A DNA stretch of 64,000 bases, taken from the NCBI GenBank assembly GCA_031262485.1, contig JAISHO010000047.1:1-64000 (forward strand), given 5' to 3'. The DNA comes from Propionibacteriaceae bacterium (GTDB lineage: Bacteria > Actinomycetota > Actinomycetes > Propionibacteriales > Propionibacteriaceae). The notes beneath the pieces were generated by a model that saw only the letters and a list, made by a program, of their open reading frames with translations, did no database searches and had not been told where the DNA came from. A program made the translations under genes and the position numbers. This document shows positions 53,966 to 63,255 of the stretch, in pieces (position 1 is the first letter of the stretch; the number at the start of each line of letters is the position of its first letter).

Positions 53966-54583
53966 TTAGCCTCGTGATGATTGATCACTGGCGTCCATCG
54001 TCGCTGGAAGAGGACGAAGCCGTACCCCCTCCAAGCGAGTGGCGAATTTGACGAGCCGCGTCTCGATCCGGGCGATCGTCGTCGTCAGATCGAACCGATA
54101 ACGGCCAGGGACTCCGCGGACGGGATGGAATCCTGCGGCAACCACAGGAGCAGTCGCCAGGGTGAACGCCGTCGCCTCCGCCGACGACCGCACCGCGTGG
54201 AGATCGATCGCCGAGCAGCTCCCCCGCATCTGCGCCGCCAGAGAACAGAGCGACTGTTTGATCATCGTGGTGGAAAGATCCGTTCCCTGAACCACGAGGA
54301 CGCCGGCGATCGTCGGATCCAATCCGAAAGCAGCCAGAGGATGACGACGGGGCAGGTGGGACGCGCTCGCCAAGGCGATGACGAGCCGCGGGGTCGTCGA
54401 TCGTGGTTCGTCGTCGGATCCGAACCACACGAATCCGGCGCATCCCCAGGTCTGTTCGGCCGACTCCACAGCGGCGATGATCTCGTCGGCAGTGACGAGA
54501 CCGGAGACCGGGGCGAGGAGGTCGGAGATCTCCGCAGCCGACACCGGGGACGGCGTGCGCGACACTCGAAGTAGTCGTCCCAT
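53966..54583 (-). CDS. protein of unknown function
   Basis: The 205-residue soluble protein has alternating helices and strands (DEIIAAVESAEQTWGCAGFVWFG, PRLVIALASAS, TIAGVLVVQGTDLSTTMI; each shown only in part). The pattern recalls small ligand-binding alpha/beta proteins, but I do not recognise a family. The ATG at 54583 has AAGGAGG five bases upstream; the frame is open to 54730 but would run into the protease gene. It lies 26 bases after the M50 protease stop on the same strand, so the two are probably co-transcribed. Confidence 0.7.
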   Translation of the reverse strand: MGRLLRVSRTPSPVSAAEISDLLAPVSGLVTADEIIAAVESAEQTWGCAGFVWFGSDDEPRSTTPRLVIALASASHLPRRHPLAAFGLDPTIAGVLVVQGTDLSTTMIKQSLCSLAAQMRGSCSAIDLHAVRSSAEATAFTLATAPVVAAGFHPVRGVPGRYRFDLTTTIARIETRLVKFATRLEGVRLRPLPATMDASDQSSRG

Positions 54584-54608
54584 CCCGCCTCCTTGCTCGC
54601 ACCTGGGG

Positions 54609-55667
54609 TCACTCTGACTTGATCGTATCCTCCTCGTCCATCGACGAGGGTGACGACGGGACAGCGTTGACATGACTGACAAGGATGTCGAGCTCATCCC
54701 GCTCCCCACCCACAAGACCTTGATTGTCAAGACGAAGGAGCAGATGCCTCGCCTTCGTCACACATTGAAACCCTTGAACGTGATCATGATCGAGAAAGAA
54801 TGAACAGGCCGCTCTAATCCTCAAGGCGGAAGGCGTTTCCGACGTCACATACCTTTTCACTTCAGGAGTGAGCAATGTCTGCGCCATCTCGTCATCGTGA
54901 CGATACACGAGCGTGTGATAGAGGGTCTCAGACTTGATCTTGGCGGCCTCCGCCTTTCCTAATTGGGAACAATCAATCTCGTCTAAAATATCGCCCAAGA
55001 GTTTCGGATACCCCATTTCGGCATACCGCACGCCTTCATACAGTTTGACGATCGCGGTGTACAACGTAGGTTTCTCGTCATCACCATCCTCGAAGACGAA
55101 CAAATCCCCCGGGAGATCACGGAGACGATTTCCCCGCATGAGATGAGCATTGACACGCATCATGACATAGATTCCATGACGGACGGCAGCCGATTTTCGA
55201 GCCAGATACACATTCATCGCATCATTCGGCACTCCCCAATTCAAAGGAATGAGATTTCCGATTCCACTTCCAAAATTCAAGAGCGCGAATGCGATGACGA
55301 TAAATCCAATGATGGTTTCAGGTCCCCAGACCAAGGTGAGAAGCGAGGCGCCACCTCCAACGACAAGATTGGCGACCGGACCACCAAGGAAATATCCCGT
55401 GACTTTGAACTTACTCTCGTCCTTGGGCGGATCGAGAAGTACATGGGCAATGATCTGACCTTGTGTGATACGGCACCGTCGCCATCGACGATCACCGACG
55501 CACCAGGTCCACTGGAACAGCCGAATGCTCACCGGTTGAAAACCCGAGACGATGCCACCGACGAGGTGGCCGGCCTCATGGGCGATCAGAGAGATCATCA
55601 TGACGAGAAGGAAGATGACACCTCCGATTGCGCCGGACGCCAGAGCGTTCATCACCCCACTCATCAT
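54609..55667 (-). CDS. M50 family membrane metalloprotease
   Basis: This is a predicted intramembrane zinc protease. TM1 carries MISLIAHEAGHLVGG at about 24-38, with the HExxH zinc site. A second motif, NLIPLNWGVPNDAMN near 147-161, supplies the third ligand (Asp). Four membrane segments span residues 10-150; the C-terminal 190 residues are soluble and helical. This part could be a TPR-like regulator. The usual PDZ domain is missing. Target unknown; candidates would be a membrane-bound anti-sigma factor or a signal peptide. ATG 55667 is followed by a second ATG. Confidence 0.85.
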   Translation of the reverse strand: MMSGVMNALASGAIGGVIFLLVMMISLIAHEAGHLVGGIVSGFQPVSIRLFQWTWCVGDRRWRRCRITQGQIIAHVLLDPPKDESKFKVTGYFLGGPVANLVVGGGASLLTLVWGPETIIGFIVIAFALLNFGSGIGNLIPLNWGVPNDAMNVYLARKSAAVRHGIYVMMRVNAHLMRGNRLRDLPGDLFVFEDGDDEKPTLYTAIVKLYEGVRYAEMGYPKLLGDILDEIDCSQLGKAEAAKIKSETLYHTLVYRHDDEMAQTLLTPEVKRYVTSETPSALRIRAACSFFLDHDHVQGFQCVTKARHLLLRLDNQGLVGGERDELDILVSHVNAVPSSPSSMDEEDTIKSE

Positions 55668-55926
55668 CCCCCGATCAACAGTCCAGGGATGACTTGTCCC
55701 CAGGATCCACAGGATTAGTCACAGACAATCGTTGTCTCAATAGTACGTGGGTGAATCAAACCTCCGACGAGAGTTGAGCACAATCTGTGCATACCTGAGA
55801 ATCCGCTCTCACAACGACAAAGACATGGGAGACCGTGATCCTCTTGGGGAGAACTCAATGCCGAACTCATGACCACGCCCTCGTGCTCCGGCCGAATCTG
55901 TGGATCGCTGTGGCAGAGTTGTGCCC

Positions 55927-57336
55927 ATGGGTGTTCCCGAGAAACGGCGTGAGACTAATCTCGATATGTACAGCGACGCGTATGCCGAGCGTACGTCGGG
56001 CATGGTCGCATCAGCCGTCCGTTCCCTCTTCTCCGTCGCGAATCGCCCCGAGGTCGTCTCCCTCGCTGGCGGGATGCCGAACATCGCTGATCTCCCCCTG
56101 GACTCCATCAGTGATTCCGTTGCAGCTCTTATTCGTGAGCACGGCCCCAAAGTCATGCAGTACGGAGCTGCCCAAGGCGAACCTAGAATTCGCGAACAGA
56201 TTTGCGATGTCATGGCATTAGAAGGAATCACCGGAGATCCTGACGATGTTGTCGTCTCCTGTGGGTCTCAGCAAATGCTTGACCTCGTCACCCGAACGTT
56301 CATCGACCCCGGTGACGTGATTTTAGCCGAGGCGCCCAGTTATGTCGGCGCGCTGGGAACATTCAGAGCTTATCAGGCTCAAGTGATACATGTTGCTATG
56401 GACGAGCACGGTCTCGAGCCTGAAGCATTGCGTCACGCTGTTCTAACCTGCCGCGCCCAAGGTAAAAGTGTCAAATTCGTTTACACCATTCCTAATTTCA
56501 ATAATCCGACGGGATTGACACAAACTCTCGAGCGCCGCCGTGAGATTCTCGCTGTGGCCGAAGAGGTCGATCTTCTCATCGTCGAAGACAATCCCTATGG
56601 GCTCTTAGGGATCGATATCGACCCCCTCCCAGCCATCCGGAGCCTTGATTCCGAACGTGTCATTTATCTGGGCAGCTTTTCGAAGACCTTCGCCCCCGGT
56701 TTTCGCGTCGGTTGGGCGCTCGCCCCAGGGCCCGTCAAGGATAAATTGATTCTCGGCCAAGAAGCGGCGACCCTGTGCCCGCCGGTTTTCTCTCAATTCG
56801 CGATATCGACCTACCTCGAGACCTGGGATTGGCAGGGACAGATCGTCAAGTTCCGCCAGATGTACCGGGAACGGCGTGACGCGATGCTCCGAGGCCTCGA
56901 TGATCACATGCCCGTCGCCGCCACCTGGACGAAGCCACAGGGCGGATTCTTCGTCTGGATGACTCTCCCTGAAGGTTTCGACTCCCAGCAGCTGCTAGCT
57001 CGGGCCGTCACCCATCGTGTCGCCTACGTCCCCGGAGACGCCTTCTACATCGATGGCCTGGGCACCCGGAATATGCGTCTGTCGTACTGTTTCCCCACCC
57101 CTGAGCAGATTTATGAAGGGACCCGACGGCTGGGGGAGGTCCTCAAAGAAGAAGCTGAGCTTCGCCAAACCTTTGGATTTGTTGATAGTCTCGACAATAA
57201 GTCGACATCGACTCCCGCCCTTGATTCCCCGTCGACGGGAATCACCGGTCCTTCGCTGGAATCGTTGTCGCCGACATCGCCCGTCGCCCCATCCGAAACA
57301 GGCGCCACCGCCTCGTCACATCGAACGGATCACTGA
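55927..57336 (+). CDS. PLP-dependent aminotransferase, class I/II (2-aminoadipate type)
   Basis: This is a predicted amino-acid aminotransferase of fold type I. Segments: SLAGGMPNIADLPLDS for the substrate end, YGAAQGEPRIREQI, VSCGSQQMLDLV, PNFNNPTGLT, VEDNPYGLLG and the PLP lysine in LGSFSKTFAPGFRVGW near residue 265. The C-terminal 60 residues are Ser/Thr/Pro-rich and look disordered. ATG 55927 is used; a GTG at 55900 and ATG at 55966 are alternatives because no ribosome site stands out. The next gene starts one base after the stop, so the two form an operon. The family favours aromatic, aminoadipate or branched-chain substrates; the exact one cannot be told. Confidence 0.88.
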   Translation: MGVPEKRRETNLDMYSDAYAERTSGMVASAVRSLFSVANRPEVVSLAGGMPNIADLPLDSISDSVAALIREHGPKVMQYGAAQGEPRIREQICDVMALEGITGDPDDVVVSCGSQQMLDLVTRTFIDPGDVILAEAPSYVGALGTFRAYQAQVIHVAMDEHGLEPEALRHAVLTCRAQGKSVKFVYTIPNFNNPTGLTQTLERRREILAVAEEVDLLIVEDNPYGLLGIDIDPLPAIRSLDSERVIYLGSFSKTFAPGFRVGWALAPGPVKDKLILGQEAATLCPPVFSQFAISTYLETWDWQGQIVKFRQMYRERRDAMLRGLDDHMPVAATWTKPQGGFFVWMTLPEGFDSQQLLARAVTHRVAYVPGDAFYIDGLGTRNMRLSYCFPTPEQIYEGTRRLGEVLKEEAELRQTFGFVDSLDNKSTSTPALDSPSTGITGPSLESLSPTSPVAPSETGATASSHRTDH

Positions 57337-57337
57337 C

Positions 57338-58279
57338 ATGGACACCACCGTTATCATCCTTTCCGGCGGACTCTCACATGAACGCGAGATCTCGCTTCAT
57401 TCCGGCCACCGCGTCAGTGAAGAGCTGCGAGGCCACGGTTTCACCGTCGTCGAAACTGATCTTCAAGGCAATCTCATCGAGTTGATCAAGGAATCTGATC
57501 ACCCCATCGTTTTCCCCCTGCTCCACGGCGGTTCAGGCGAAGATGGCGCCGTCCGGGAGGTCCTGGAGCTTCTCGATGCCACCTATATCGGCAGCTCCGC
57601 CGCGTCTTGTCGGGTCAGCTTCGACAAAGCGATCGCGGTTCCCCTTGTCGCCCAAACGGGCGTCCGCACGCCGAAGAGAGTCGTCTTACCCCACGACATG
57701 TTCCGAGATCTCGGCGCCTCAACCTTGCTCGACCTCATCAGCACCAAGCTCGGCTTGCCTCTCATCGTCAAACCAACGATGTCTGGCTCTGCGCTCGGCT
57801 ACACCAAAGTCACCTCGCTGGACGATCTTCCTGGAGCGATGGTCCTGGCCTATAGCTTTGGACGCGTCGCCGTCATCGAAGAGTTCATCGAGGGCACGGA
57901 GGTCGCCGTCCCTGTCGTCGACTATGCCGATGGTCCACGAGCCTATCCGCCGGTGGAGATTCGTCCGAACTCCGGTGTCTATGACTTTGAAGCTCGCTAC
58001 ACGCCGGGGGCGACCGATTTCATCAGCCCGGCCGATCTTCCTGAATCGACGCTCGACGCTTGTCGAGCGGTGGCCTTGGCCGGGCACCGAGCCCTTGGTC
58101 TCCGTGATCTCTCCCGGGCTGACATCATCGTCACTCCTGAAGGAGAGCCGGTCTTTCTCGAGATGAGTGTCGCGCCGGGGATGACGGACACCTCAGTTCT
58201 TCCCCTCTCGATCGAGAGCGCTGGGGAATCCTTCGCCGATGTCTTGGCCCACCTCGTTCGCCAAGCCGCTGAGCGCTGA
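57338..58279 (+). CDS. D-alanine--D-alanine ligase-like ATP-grasp enzyme
   Basis: This ATP-grasp enzyme probably joins two D-Ala for peptidoglycan. The N-terminal ILSGGLSHEREISLHSG is the D-Ala ligase signature 1; FPLLHGGSGEDGAVRE follows, then the ATP-grasp strand LPLIVKPTMSGSALGYTKV, and VFLEMSVAPGMTDTSVLP for metal and substrate. In standard enzymes the last part reads LEVNTxPGMT; here it is LEMSVAPGMT, so the usual Asn metal ligand is replaced by Ser. It has 313 residues. Position 57338 is one base after the aminotransferase stop. Activity with D-Ala is likely but the changed residue leaves room for another substrate. Confidence 0.87.
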   Translation: MDTTVIILSGGLSHEREISLHSGHRVSEELRGHGFTVVETDLQGNLIELIKESDHPIVFPLLHGGSGEDGAVREVLELLDATYIGSSAASCRVSFDKAIAVPLVAQTGVRTPKRVVLPHDMFRDLGASTLLDLISTKLGLPLIVKPTMSGSALGYTKVTSLDDLPGAMVLAYSFGRVAVIEEFIEGTEVAVPVVDYADGPRAYPPVEIRPNSGVYDFEARYTPGATDFISPADLPESTLDACRAVALAGHRALGLRDLSRADIIVTPEGEPVFLEMSVAPGMTDTSVLPLSIESAGESFADVLAHLVRQAAER

Positions 58280-58312
58280 CTGACCCGATTCCTCGAGCTA
58301 GTGGTCAGAGAC
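58280..58312. terminator. weak bidirectional hairpin between ddl-like gene and parB
   Basis: CTGACC and GGTCAG form a 6-bp stem with a 17-base loop between the two convergent stop codons. There is no T-run. It is the only candidate terminator for these genes. Confidence 0.3.
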
Positions 58313-59269
58313 TTAGACGTTCTCCTCGGGAGCGAGGAGCGTGAGGATCCGCTTGAGGTCATCCTCTTGCGCGAACTCGATGGTGATACGACCTTTCTTC
58401 TTCCCCCAGTCGACGCGGACGCGGGTGTCGAAGCGATCGGAGAGTTCCTCTGCCAGGGCAGTCGCGCGAGGATTGACCTGTTGAGGGCGACGGGTGCGCC
58501 GCTTCCGTCCTGTGTCGTGAAGCGCGACCGCCTCCTCAGCGCCACGAACCGATAATCCTTCGGAGACGATCCGTTGCGCGAGCGCCTCCATGTCATCCGG
58601 ATCCTCGAGTGAGAGCAACGCCCTCGCATGCCCAGCGCTCAACACCCCTGCTGCCACGCGCCGCTGGACAGCCGGCGGAAGTTTGAGGAGACGAATTGTG
58701 TTGGCGATATGAGGACGGGAGCGCTTGACGCGAACCGCTAGTTCTTCCTGGGTGCAACCAAAGTCCGTCATGAGCTGCTCGTAAGCGGCCGCCTCTTCCA
58801 AGGGGTTGAGCTGAACCCGGTGGATATTCTCGAGGAGCGCGTCACGCAGACGTTCTTCCTCTTCCGTCGGACGAACGATCGCCGCGATCGTATCGAGGCC
58901 GGCTTCCTTGGTCGCACGGAGACGACGCTCACCCATGACGAGTTCGAACTCGCCACCATCCAACGGCCGGACCACGATCGGCTGCAGAAGGCCGACTTCC
59001 TTAATCGACTCGGCCAGCTCGGTGATCTGATCAGGATCGAACGTCGTCCGAGGTTGATTCGGATTCGGAGTGATGCGAGCGACATCGATCTCAGCGAGAT
59101 AGGAATGATCCGGCATCTCGATGGGATCGACATCCTTGACAGCGTCGACGCCACCCACCGAGGAATTCGATGACGAAGCTATTGACTCGGGGAAGTCCTC
59201 TGGTGTCGTTCTCTGGAAGAGTTCCCCCAAACCCCGTCCCAGACCAGCTGGCTTCTTCGTCGCTGCCAT
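58313..59269 (-). CDS. parB: chromosome partitioning protein ParB
   Basis: ParB binds parS, spreads using CTP and loads SMC at the origin. The N-terminal KKPAGLGRGLGELF is the ParA-stimulating Arg motif. The CTP/ParB-N core shows NPNQPRTTFD, MGERRLRATKEAG and LLENIHRVQLNPLEEA. A helix-turn-helix (TQEELAVRVKRSRPHIANTIRLL split) follows at about 180-210, and a C-terminal dimer domain. I chose the third of three ATGs, 59269, as GAAAGG lies six bases upstream; the frame is open to 59320. It is downstream of parA. Confidence 0.95.
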   Translation of the reverse strand: MAATKKPAGLGRGLGELFQRTTPEDFPESIASSSNSSVGGVDAVKDVDPIEMPDHSYLAEIDVARITPNPNQPRTTFDPDQITELAESIKEVGLLQPIVVRPLDGGEFELVMGERRLRATKEAGLDTIAAIVRPTEEEERLRDALLENIHRVQLNPLEEAAAYEQLMTDFGCTQEELAVRVKRSRPHIANTIRLLKLPPAVQRRVAAGVLSAGHARALLSLEDPDDMEALAQRIVSEGLSVRGAEEAVALHDTGRKRRTRRPQQVNPRATALAEELSDRFDTRVRVDWGKKKGRITIEFAQEDDLKRILTLLAPEENV

Positions 59270-59438
59270 CATCATCCTTTCCCTCGAAAGCGGCGCCCAC
59301 CACCACCTCGTCTTCTTCACCCCGTTGATTCACCTCGGAGCGCTTTTCCGACCTGAAAAGAATGACCTCTCAGGCATCTCACACGACGATCATCACGAGA
59401 TGTCGCCGCTTCCTTCACTCTCGCACACCATCACCATC

Positions 59439-60527
59439 TCAGGCTGATTGCGCTGACACCGGATTCGCTTCGTCCATAACGGCTCCGCGGTAGGCGATCT
59501 CTTGAGCGACCTCGGCGTACGCCTTCGCACCTGCTGATCCAGCGTGATACGTCATCACCGTCTGCCCATAGCTGGGAGCCTCGGCGATTCGCACCGACCG
59601 TGGGACGACCGTCGATAGCGTCTCTTTCGGGTAATGTCGCCGAACTTCGTCAGCCACCTCGGAGGAGAGCTTCGTCCTCCCGTCAAACATCGTCAGGATG
59701 ACCGTGGAGACGAAAAGATCGTCGTTGAGGTTCTCCTTGACGAGATCAATCGTCCGCACCAATTGCGTGAGACCCTCGAGCGCGTAGTACTCACATTGAA
59801 TCGGAATCATCACCTCGTTAGATGCGACGAGCGCATTGAGGGTGAGCAGACCGAGAGACGGCGGGCAGTCGATAATGATGTAGTCGACCTGATGATTGAG
59901 CCGGTAGACCTCGAGGGCATCCGCAAGTCGTCGCTCCCGACCTCCGACGAGGACGAGGTCGAGCTCGGCTGCGGCAAGATCAATCGTCGCCGGTAAGACC
60001 GAGAGGCCGGGCGATTCCTCGCTCTTGATCGCGTGCCACTCGATGGCGTCATTATCAAGGAGAACCTCGTAGGTTCCCCGGACACCCGGACGATGATCGA
60101 TCCCAAGCGCCGTCGAGGCGTTCCCCTGGGGATCGATATCGATGACGAGAACCTCGAGACCGCCATACCCCAGAGCGGCGGCGATATTGACGGCAGTCGT
60201 CGTCTTACCGACACCACCCTTCTGATTGGCGACGGCGATGACGCGTGTCCTCGAGGGACGAGGGAATGACGTTTCACGTGAAACATCTCCCGTCCTCACC
60301 TCATCATCCGGCGTTTCCAGAGGAGGAGTTTCGGGGCCACGGAAAAGTTCCGTCCGAGGCTCTGGCTGGGGGACGACCGTTTCGACAAGGGCTCTCCGGG
60401 GTACACCGGGGATGGTGTCGTCGTCCTCGACTTCACTCTTTGGTGTTGATGTATTCACCCAACGACGCTTTCCCGCTCGTGGCGATTTCTCATGAACATG
60501 CGCTTCGAAGATTATCGACTCTTCCAC
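59439..60527 (-). CDS. parA: chromosome partitioning ATPase ParA with N-terminal extension
   Basis: ParA drives segregation of origins. Deviant Walker A KGGVGKTTTAVNIA at about 101-114, then DIDPQGNASTALGI, DYIIIDCPPSLGLLTLNAL and the C-terminal region are standard. The first 92 residues are an acidic/Arg-rich extension not found in short ParAs; its last part, VSRET, is encoded by the parS site. GTG 60527 has AGGGGG eight bases upstream; GTG 60536 is the alternative. It has 362 residues. It lies between rsmG and parB in the usual origin order. Confidence 0.95.
   Translation of the reverse strand: MEESIIFEAHVHEKSPRAGKRRWVNTSTPKSEVEDDDTIPGVPRRALVETVVPQPEPRTELFRGPETPPLETPDDEVRTGDVSRETSFPRPSRTRVIAVANQKGGVGKTTTAVNIAAALGYGGLEVLVIDIDPQGNASTALGIDHRPGVRGTYEVLLDNDAIEWHAIKSEESPGLSVLPATIDLAAAELDLVLVGGRERRLADALEVYRLNHQVDYIIIDCPPSLGLLTLNALVASNEVMIPIQCEYYALEGLTQLVRTIDLVKENLNDDLFVSTVILTMFDGRTKLSSEVADEVRRHYPKETLSTVVPRSVRIAEAPSYGQTVMTYHAGSAGAKAYAEVAQEIAYRGAVMDEANPVSAQSA
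60270..60285. other. parS centromere site
   Basis: CGTTTCACGTGAAACA is the conserved parS with its perfect 14-base palindrome GTTTCACGTGAAAC at 60271-60284. It lies inside the parA coding sequence, as in several other actinobacteria. ParB from the adjacent gene binds this sequence in the family. Confidence 0.92.
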
Positions 60528-60758
60528 AACCGACACCCCCTAGGGTCTCGACACACCGACTCACAAAGGTCAGCCTACTACGAGTGCCTGTGGTGAGGAC
60601 GAGTCACTTGAAGGTTGGGGACGGTTGAAAAACGGTACACAGATTCGGTCATAGCTACCAGTGCAGACGATAATCGGGCTGAGGGCCAAGGGCACTACGA
60701 ATACAGGACTGAGAAGGGAAAAACACTGGGGAACACGACATCAAAGAATCACTCAATG
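60528..60758. other. gap between rsmG and parA
   Basis: 231 bases without a gene. It must hold the parA promoter; the stretch near 60600-60740 is mildly AT-rich. I see no clear hairpin after the rsmG stop. Confidence 0.3.
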
Positions 60759-61463
60759 TCATGACAGAGGGCGCTGCTTCTCCACCTGAACAATCGTCGT
60801 CGGCTCAATCGCCTCATCAACGGTCACGGTTCTGATCACCGCGGAAAGTCGTAACTGACGAAGCAGAGGTTGAGCGTCAGCGATCTCGTCAGCAGCGGAG
60901 GAACCCTTGAGGGCCAATAACTCAGCTGAACTCAACAGAGGGCGAACCCAGCGAATGAGCTTGTCGAGCCGTGCGACCGCCCGGCACGTCAAAGTCGACG
61001 ACTCCCGAACACGGCGATCCGCCCGAATCGCTGTCTCCTCAATCCGTCCTCGTATAACAGAAACAGTATCGCCGATGTTGAGTGAATCAACAACTAAACT
61101 AAGGAAACGTGCTCGTCGTTCAAGGGGTTCGATGAGGGTGATGCGGAGATCAGGTCGAGCGATCGCCAAGGGAATCCCAGGAAGCCCGGCGCCAGAACCG
61201 ATATCGACGACATCCCTGCCCTCGTCGATGAGAGCACTGACCCCCACAGAATTGAGGAGATGGCGCTGCCAGATGCGTTCAGCCTCACGCGGGCCGATCA
61301 AGCCCCATTCGATCCCTGTCGTCGTCAAAATGTCGGCGTAACGCTCAATCGTCTCTGTCCGATCACCGAAAATCCGCTCGATGATCGCTATGGGGACGTC
61401 AGCAGAAGAGAGAGAAGAACTCAGGCGAACACCATGAGCGCTCGACGGGTAGTTCTCATCCAT
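60759..61463 (-). CDS. rsmG: 16S rRNA (guanine-527-N7) methyltransferase RsmG
   Basis: RsmG methylates G527 of 16S rRNA using S-adenosylmethionine. GLIGPREAERIWQRHLLNS is the conserved lead-in, and DIGSGAGLPGIPLAIARPDL at about 87-106 is the SAM-binding motif, followed by LIEPLERRARFL. The C-terminal LSSAELLALKGSSAADEI holds the expected Lys-Gly. It has 234 residues, slightly long at both ends. It lies 47 bases after jag on the same strand. Confidence 0.94.
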   Translation of the reverse strand: MDENYPSSAHGVRLSSSLSSADVPIAIIERIFGDRTETIERYADILTTTGIEWGLIGPREAERIWQRHLLNSVGVSALIDEGRDVVDIGSGAGLPGIPLAIARPDLRITLIEPLERRARFLSLVVDSLNIGDTVSVIRGRIEETAIRADRRVRESSTLTCRAVARLDKLIRWVRPLLSSAELLALKGSSAADEIADAQPLLRQLRLSAVIRTVTVDEAIEPTTIVQVEKQRPLS

Positions 61464-61509
61464 TCCTGGACGAGAACTACCCGAAAATTCGTCCGGAGTC
61501 GTCAGAACG

Positions 61510-62025
61510 TCAGTCCTCGACGGCCGGCTTGATGATGACGTGGCGCTTCGGCTCCTCGCCTTCAGATTCGCTCATCAACCCCGCCTTGGCGACGACGTCG
61601 TGGACGATCTTGCGCTCGAAGGGGTTCATCGCCGGAAGGGGGGTCGCCTCTCCGCTGTTCTGCACATCGGCGACGGCGGCCTGGGCCAATTCCTGGATCT
61701 CTTGGCGGCGCTTCTCGCGGTGGCCGGCGACGTCGATCATGATGCGGGAACGGTGCCCCGTCTTCGTGAGAATGGCGAGGCGGGAAAGATCCTGAAGGGC
61801 CTCGAGGACTTCACCATCTGCCCCGACCAGCTGATCGTCGTTGGCGTGGATGGCCACGTGAGCCCGTCCGGCCTCGACATAGGTGTCGATATCACCGTCG
61901 ATATCGGCGATGTCGAGGAGTTCTTCCAAGTAGTCAGCGGCGATTTCGCCCTCTTGCTCGATCGTGTCTAAGTCATTCTTCTTGGTGGAAGTCTCAGCCG
62001 GGGCCGTTGTCGCCTCGTCACTCAT
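61510..62025 (-). CDS. jag: Jag/KhpB family RNA-binding protein
   Basis: This protein binds RNA through a KH domain and an R3H domain and influences cell division and envelope. Residues 20-100 hold the KH-like part (GEIAADYLEELLDIADIDG, DDQLVGADGEVLEALQDLS); R3H is at about 105-170 with MNPFERKIVHDVVAKAG. The Jag-N domain is missing, as in other actinobacteria. AAGGAG lies seven bases before the ATG at 62025. It has 171 residues. Confidence 0.93.
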   Translation of the reverse strand: MSDEATTAPAETSTKKNDLDTIEQEGEIAADYLEELLDIADIDGDIDTYVEAGRAHVAIHANDDQLVGADGEVLEALQDLSRLAILTKTGHRSRIMIDVAGHREKRRQEIQELAQAAVADVQNSGEATPLPAMNPFERKIVHDVVAKAGLMSESEGEEPKRHVIIKPAVED

Positions 62026-62139
62026 TCGTCACTCCTTGAACTCGTGGATCAAAACTCAAAATTTTGTGGGGATTGGATCTCGCACGGCGCGAGATCAGGT
62101 CTTAGACGAAACGGGGGTCATCGCCTAGGCCTAGCCTAC

Positions 62140-63255
62140 TCATTTCGACGGGTTCGTGCCGCCGTTGTTGTTATCAGGACGTCCAGCGCCGCCCTTACCG
62201 TCTTTCCGTTGGGCCCGCGTCTGTTTCTTGCGCGGTTGGATCTGTTGGCGCTGAACTGTCTGGCGCTGGACACCGCCCTCGGCATTCGCAGCCGGAGCGG
62301 TCGTTTCAACGGCCTTGCCATGGCCACGCTTGGCCGCTCGCTCCGCCTCGATGTCGCGCGGATCACGTCCCTTCTTGATCATCCGCTCTTCCCAATCGAT
62401 GTAGGCCGGTGTGCCGGGCGACGGGTTGTTCCGGATGAGGAGCCATTGCTGAACGAGGGTCCACAGGTTCGACGTCACCCAGTAGAGAAGAACACCGATT
62501 TGGATGATCGTCCCCATGAAGAGGTACATGAGGGGGAACAAGTACAGCATCATCTTCTGCTGCTGGGCCATGGGGCCGGTCAACGCCTCGGGCGACATGT
62601 TCTTCGTCATGATCTGTTTCTGCGTGACGAAGAAGGTGATGACCATCGAGATGATGAGGACGAGGCCGAGCCACTGGGTGCCGCCCCACTGGGCCGGTTT
62701 GAAGACGACGGCGCTATCCCAGAAATGCCCCGCCAGTTGCGCCCCGAGGAATTCAGCGTTGCGGAGCGATTCGACGAGGTCGGGGTTGCGGACGAGGAAG
62801 TAACCGCGGGGCTGGCCGATGCCCGTGTAATACAGCACCTGGTAGAGCGCGAAGAAGATCGGCATCTGAAGCAGCATGGGGAAGCAGGAAGCCATCGGGT
62901 TGACCCCCTCGGACTTCATGAGCTTCTGTGTCTCGATGCTGAGACGTTCGCGGTCGGCGCCGTATTTGTCCTGGAGGGCCTTCATCTTCGGCTGGATCAA
63001 CTGCATGTTGCGCGCTGAGTTGATCTGTTTGACGAAGAGAGGAATGAGGAGCGTACGAACGACGATCGTCAGCGAGATGATGGCGAGCGCCCACGTCAAC
63101 CCCGTGTCGACACCAGTGACATTGCTCCACAGATGATAAGCGCCGACGAGCACGCCAGAGACGGCCGCGTGAAGCGGGGAGAGGAGGTTGAGGAAGAAGT
63201 CGCCGATCCCCAGCGGGATGAGGCCGACTTCAAGCGGGCTCACTAGTGGTGTCAT
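62140..63255 (-). CDS. yidC: membrane protein insertase YidC
   Basis: YidC inserts and folds membrane proteins, alone or with SecYEG. The first membrane segment is at about 30-50; WALAIISLTIVVRTLLIPLFV at about 56-76 carries the conserved hydrophilic-groove Arg; MQLIQPKMKALQDKY is the cytosolic helical hairpin; MASCFPMLLQMPIFFALYQVL, VLIISMVITFFVTQKQ and the final segments complete five TMs. The C-terminal 85 residues are basic and Gln-rich. It overlaps the yidD stop by one base. Confidence 0.95.
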   Translation of the reverse strand: MTPLVSPLEVGLIPLGIGDFFLNLLSPLHAAVSGVLVGAYHLWSNVTGVDTGLTWALAIISLTIVVRTLLIPLFVKQINSARNMQLIQPKMKALQDKYGADRERLSIETQKLMKSEGVNPMASCFPMLLQMPIFFALYQVLYYTGIGQPRGYFLVRNPDLVESLRNAEFLGAQLAGHFWDSAVVFKPAQWGGTQWLGLVLIISMVITFFVTQKQIMTKNMSPEALTGPMAQQQKMMLYLFPLMYLFMGTIIQIGVLLYWVTSNLWTLVQQWLLIRNNPSPGTPAYIDWEERMIKKGRDPRDIEAERAAKRGHGKAVETTAPAANAEGGVQRQTVQRQQIQPRKKQTRAQRKDGKGGAGRPDNNNGGTNPSK

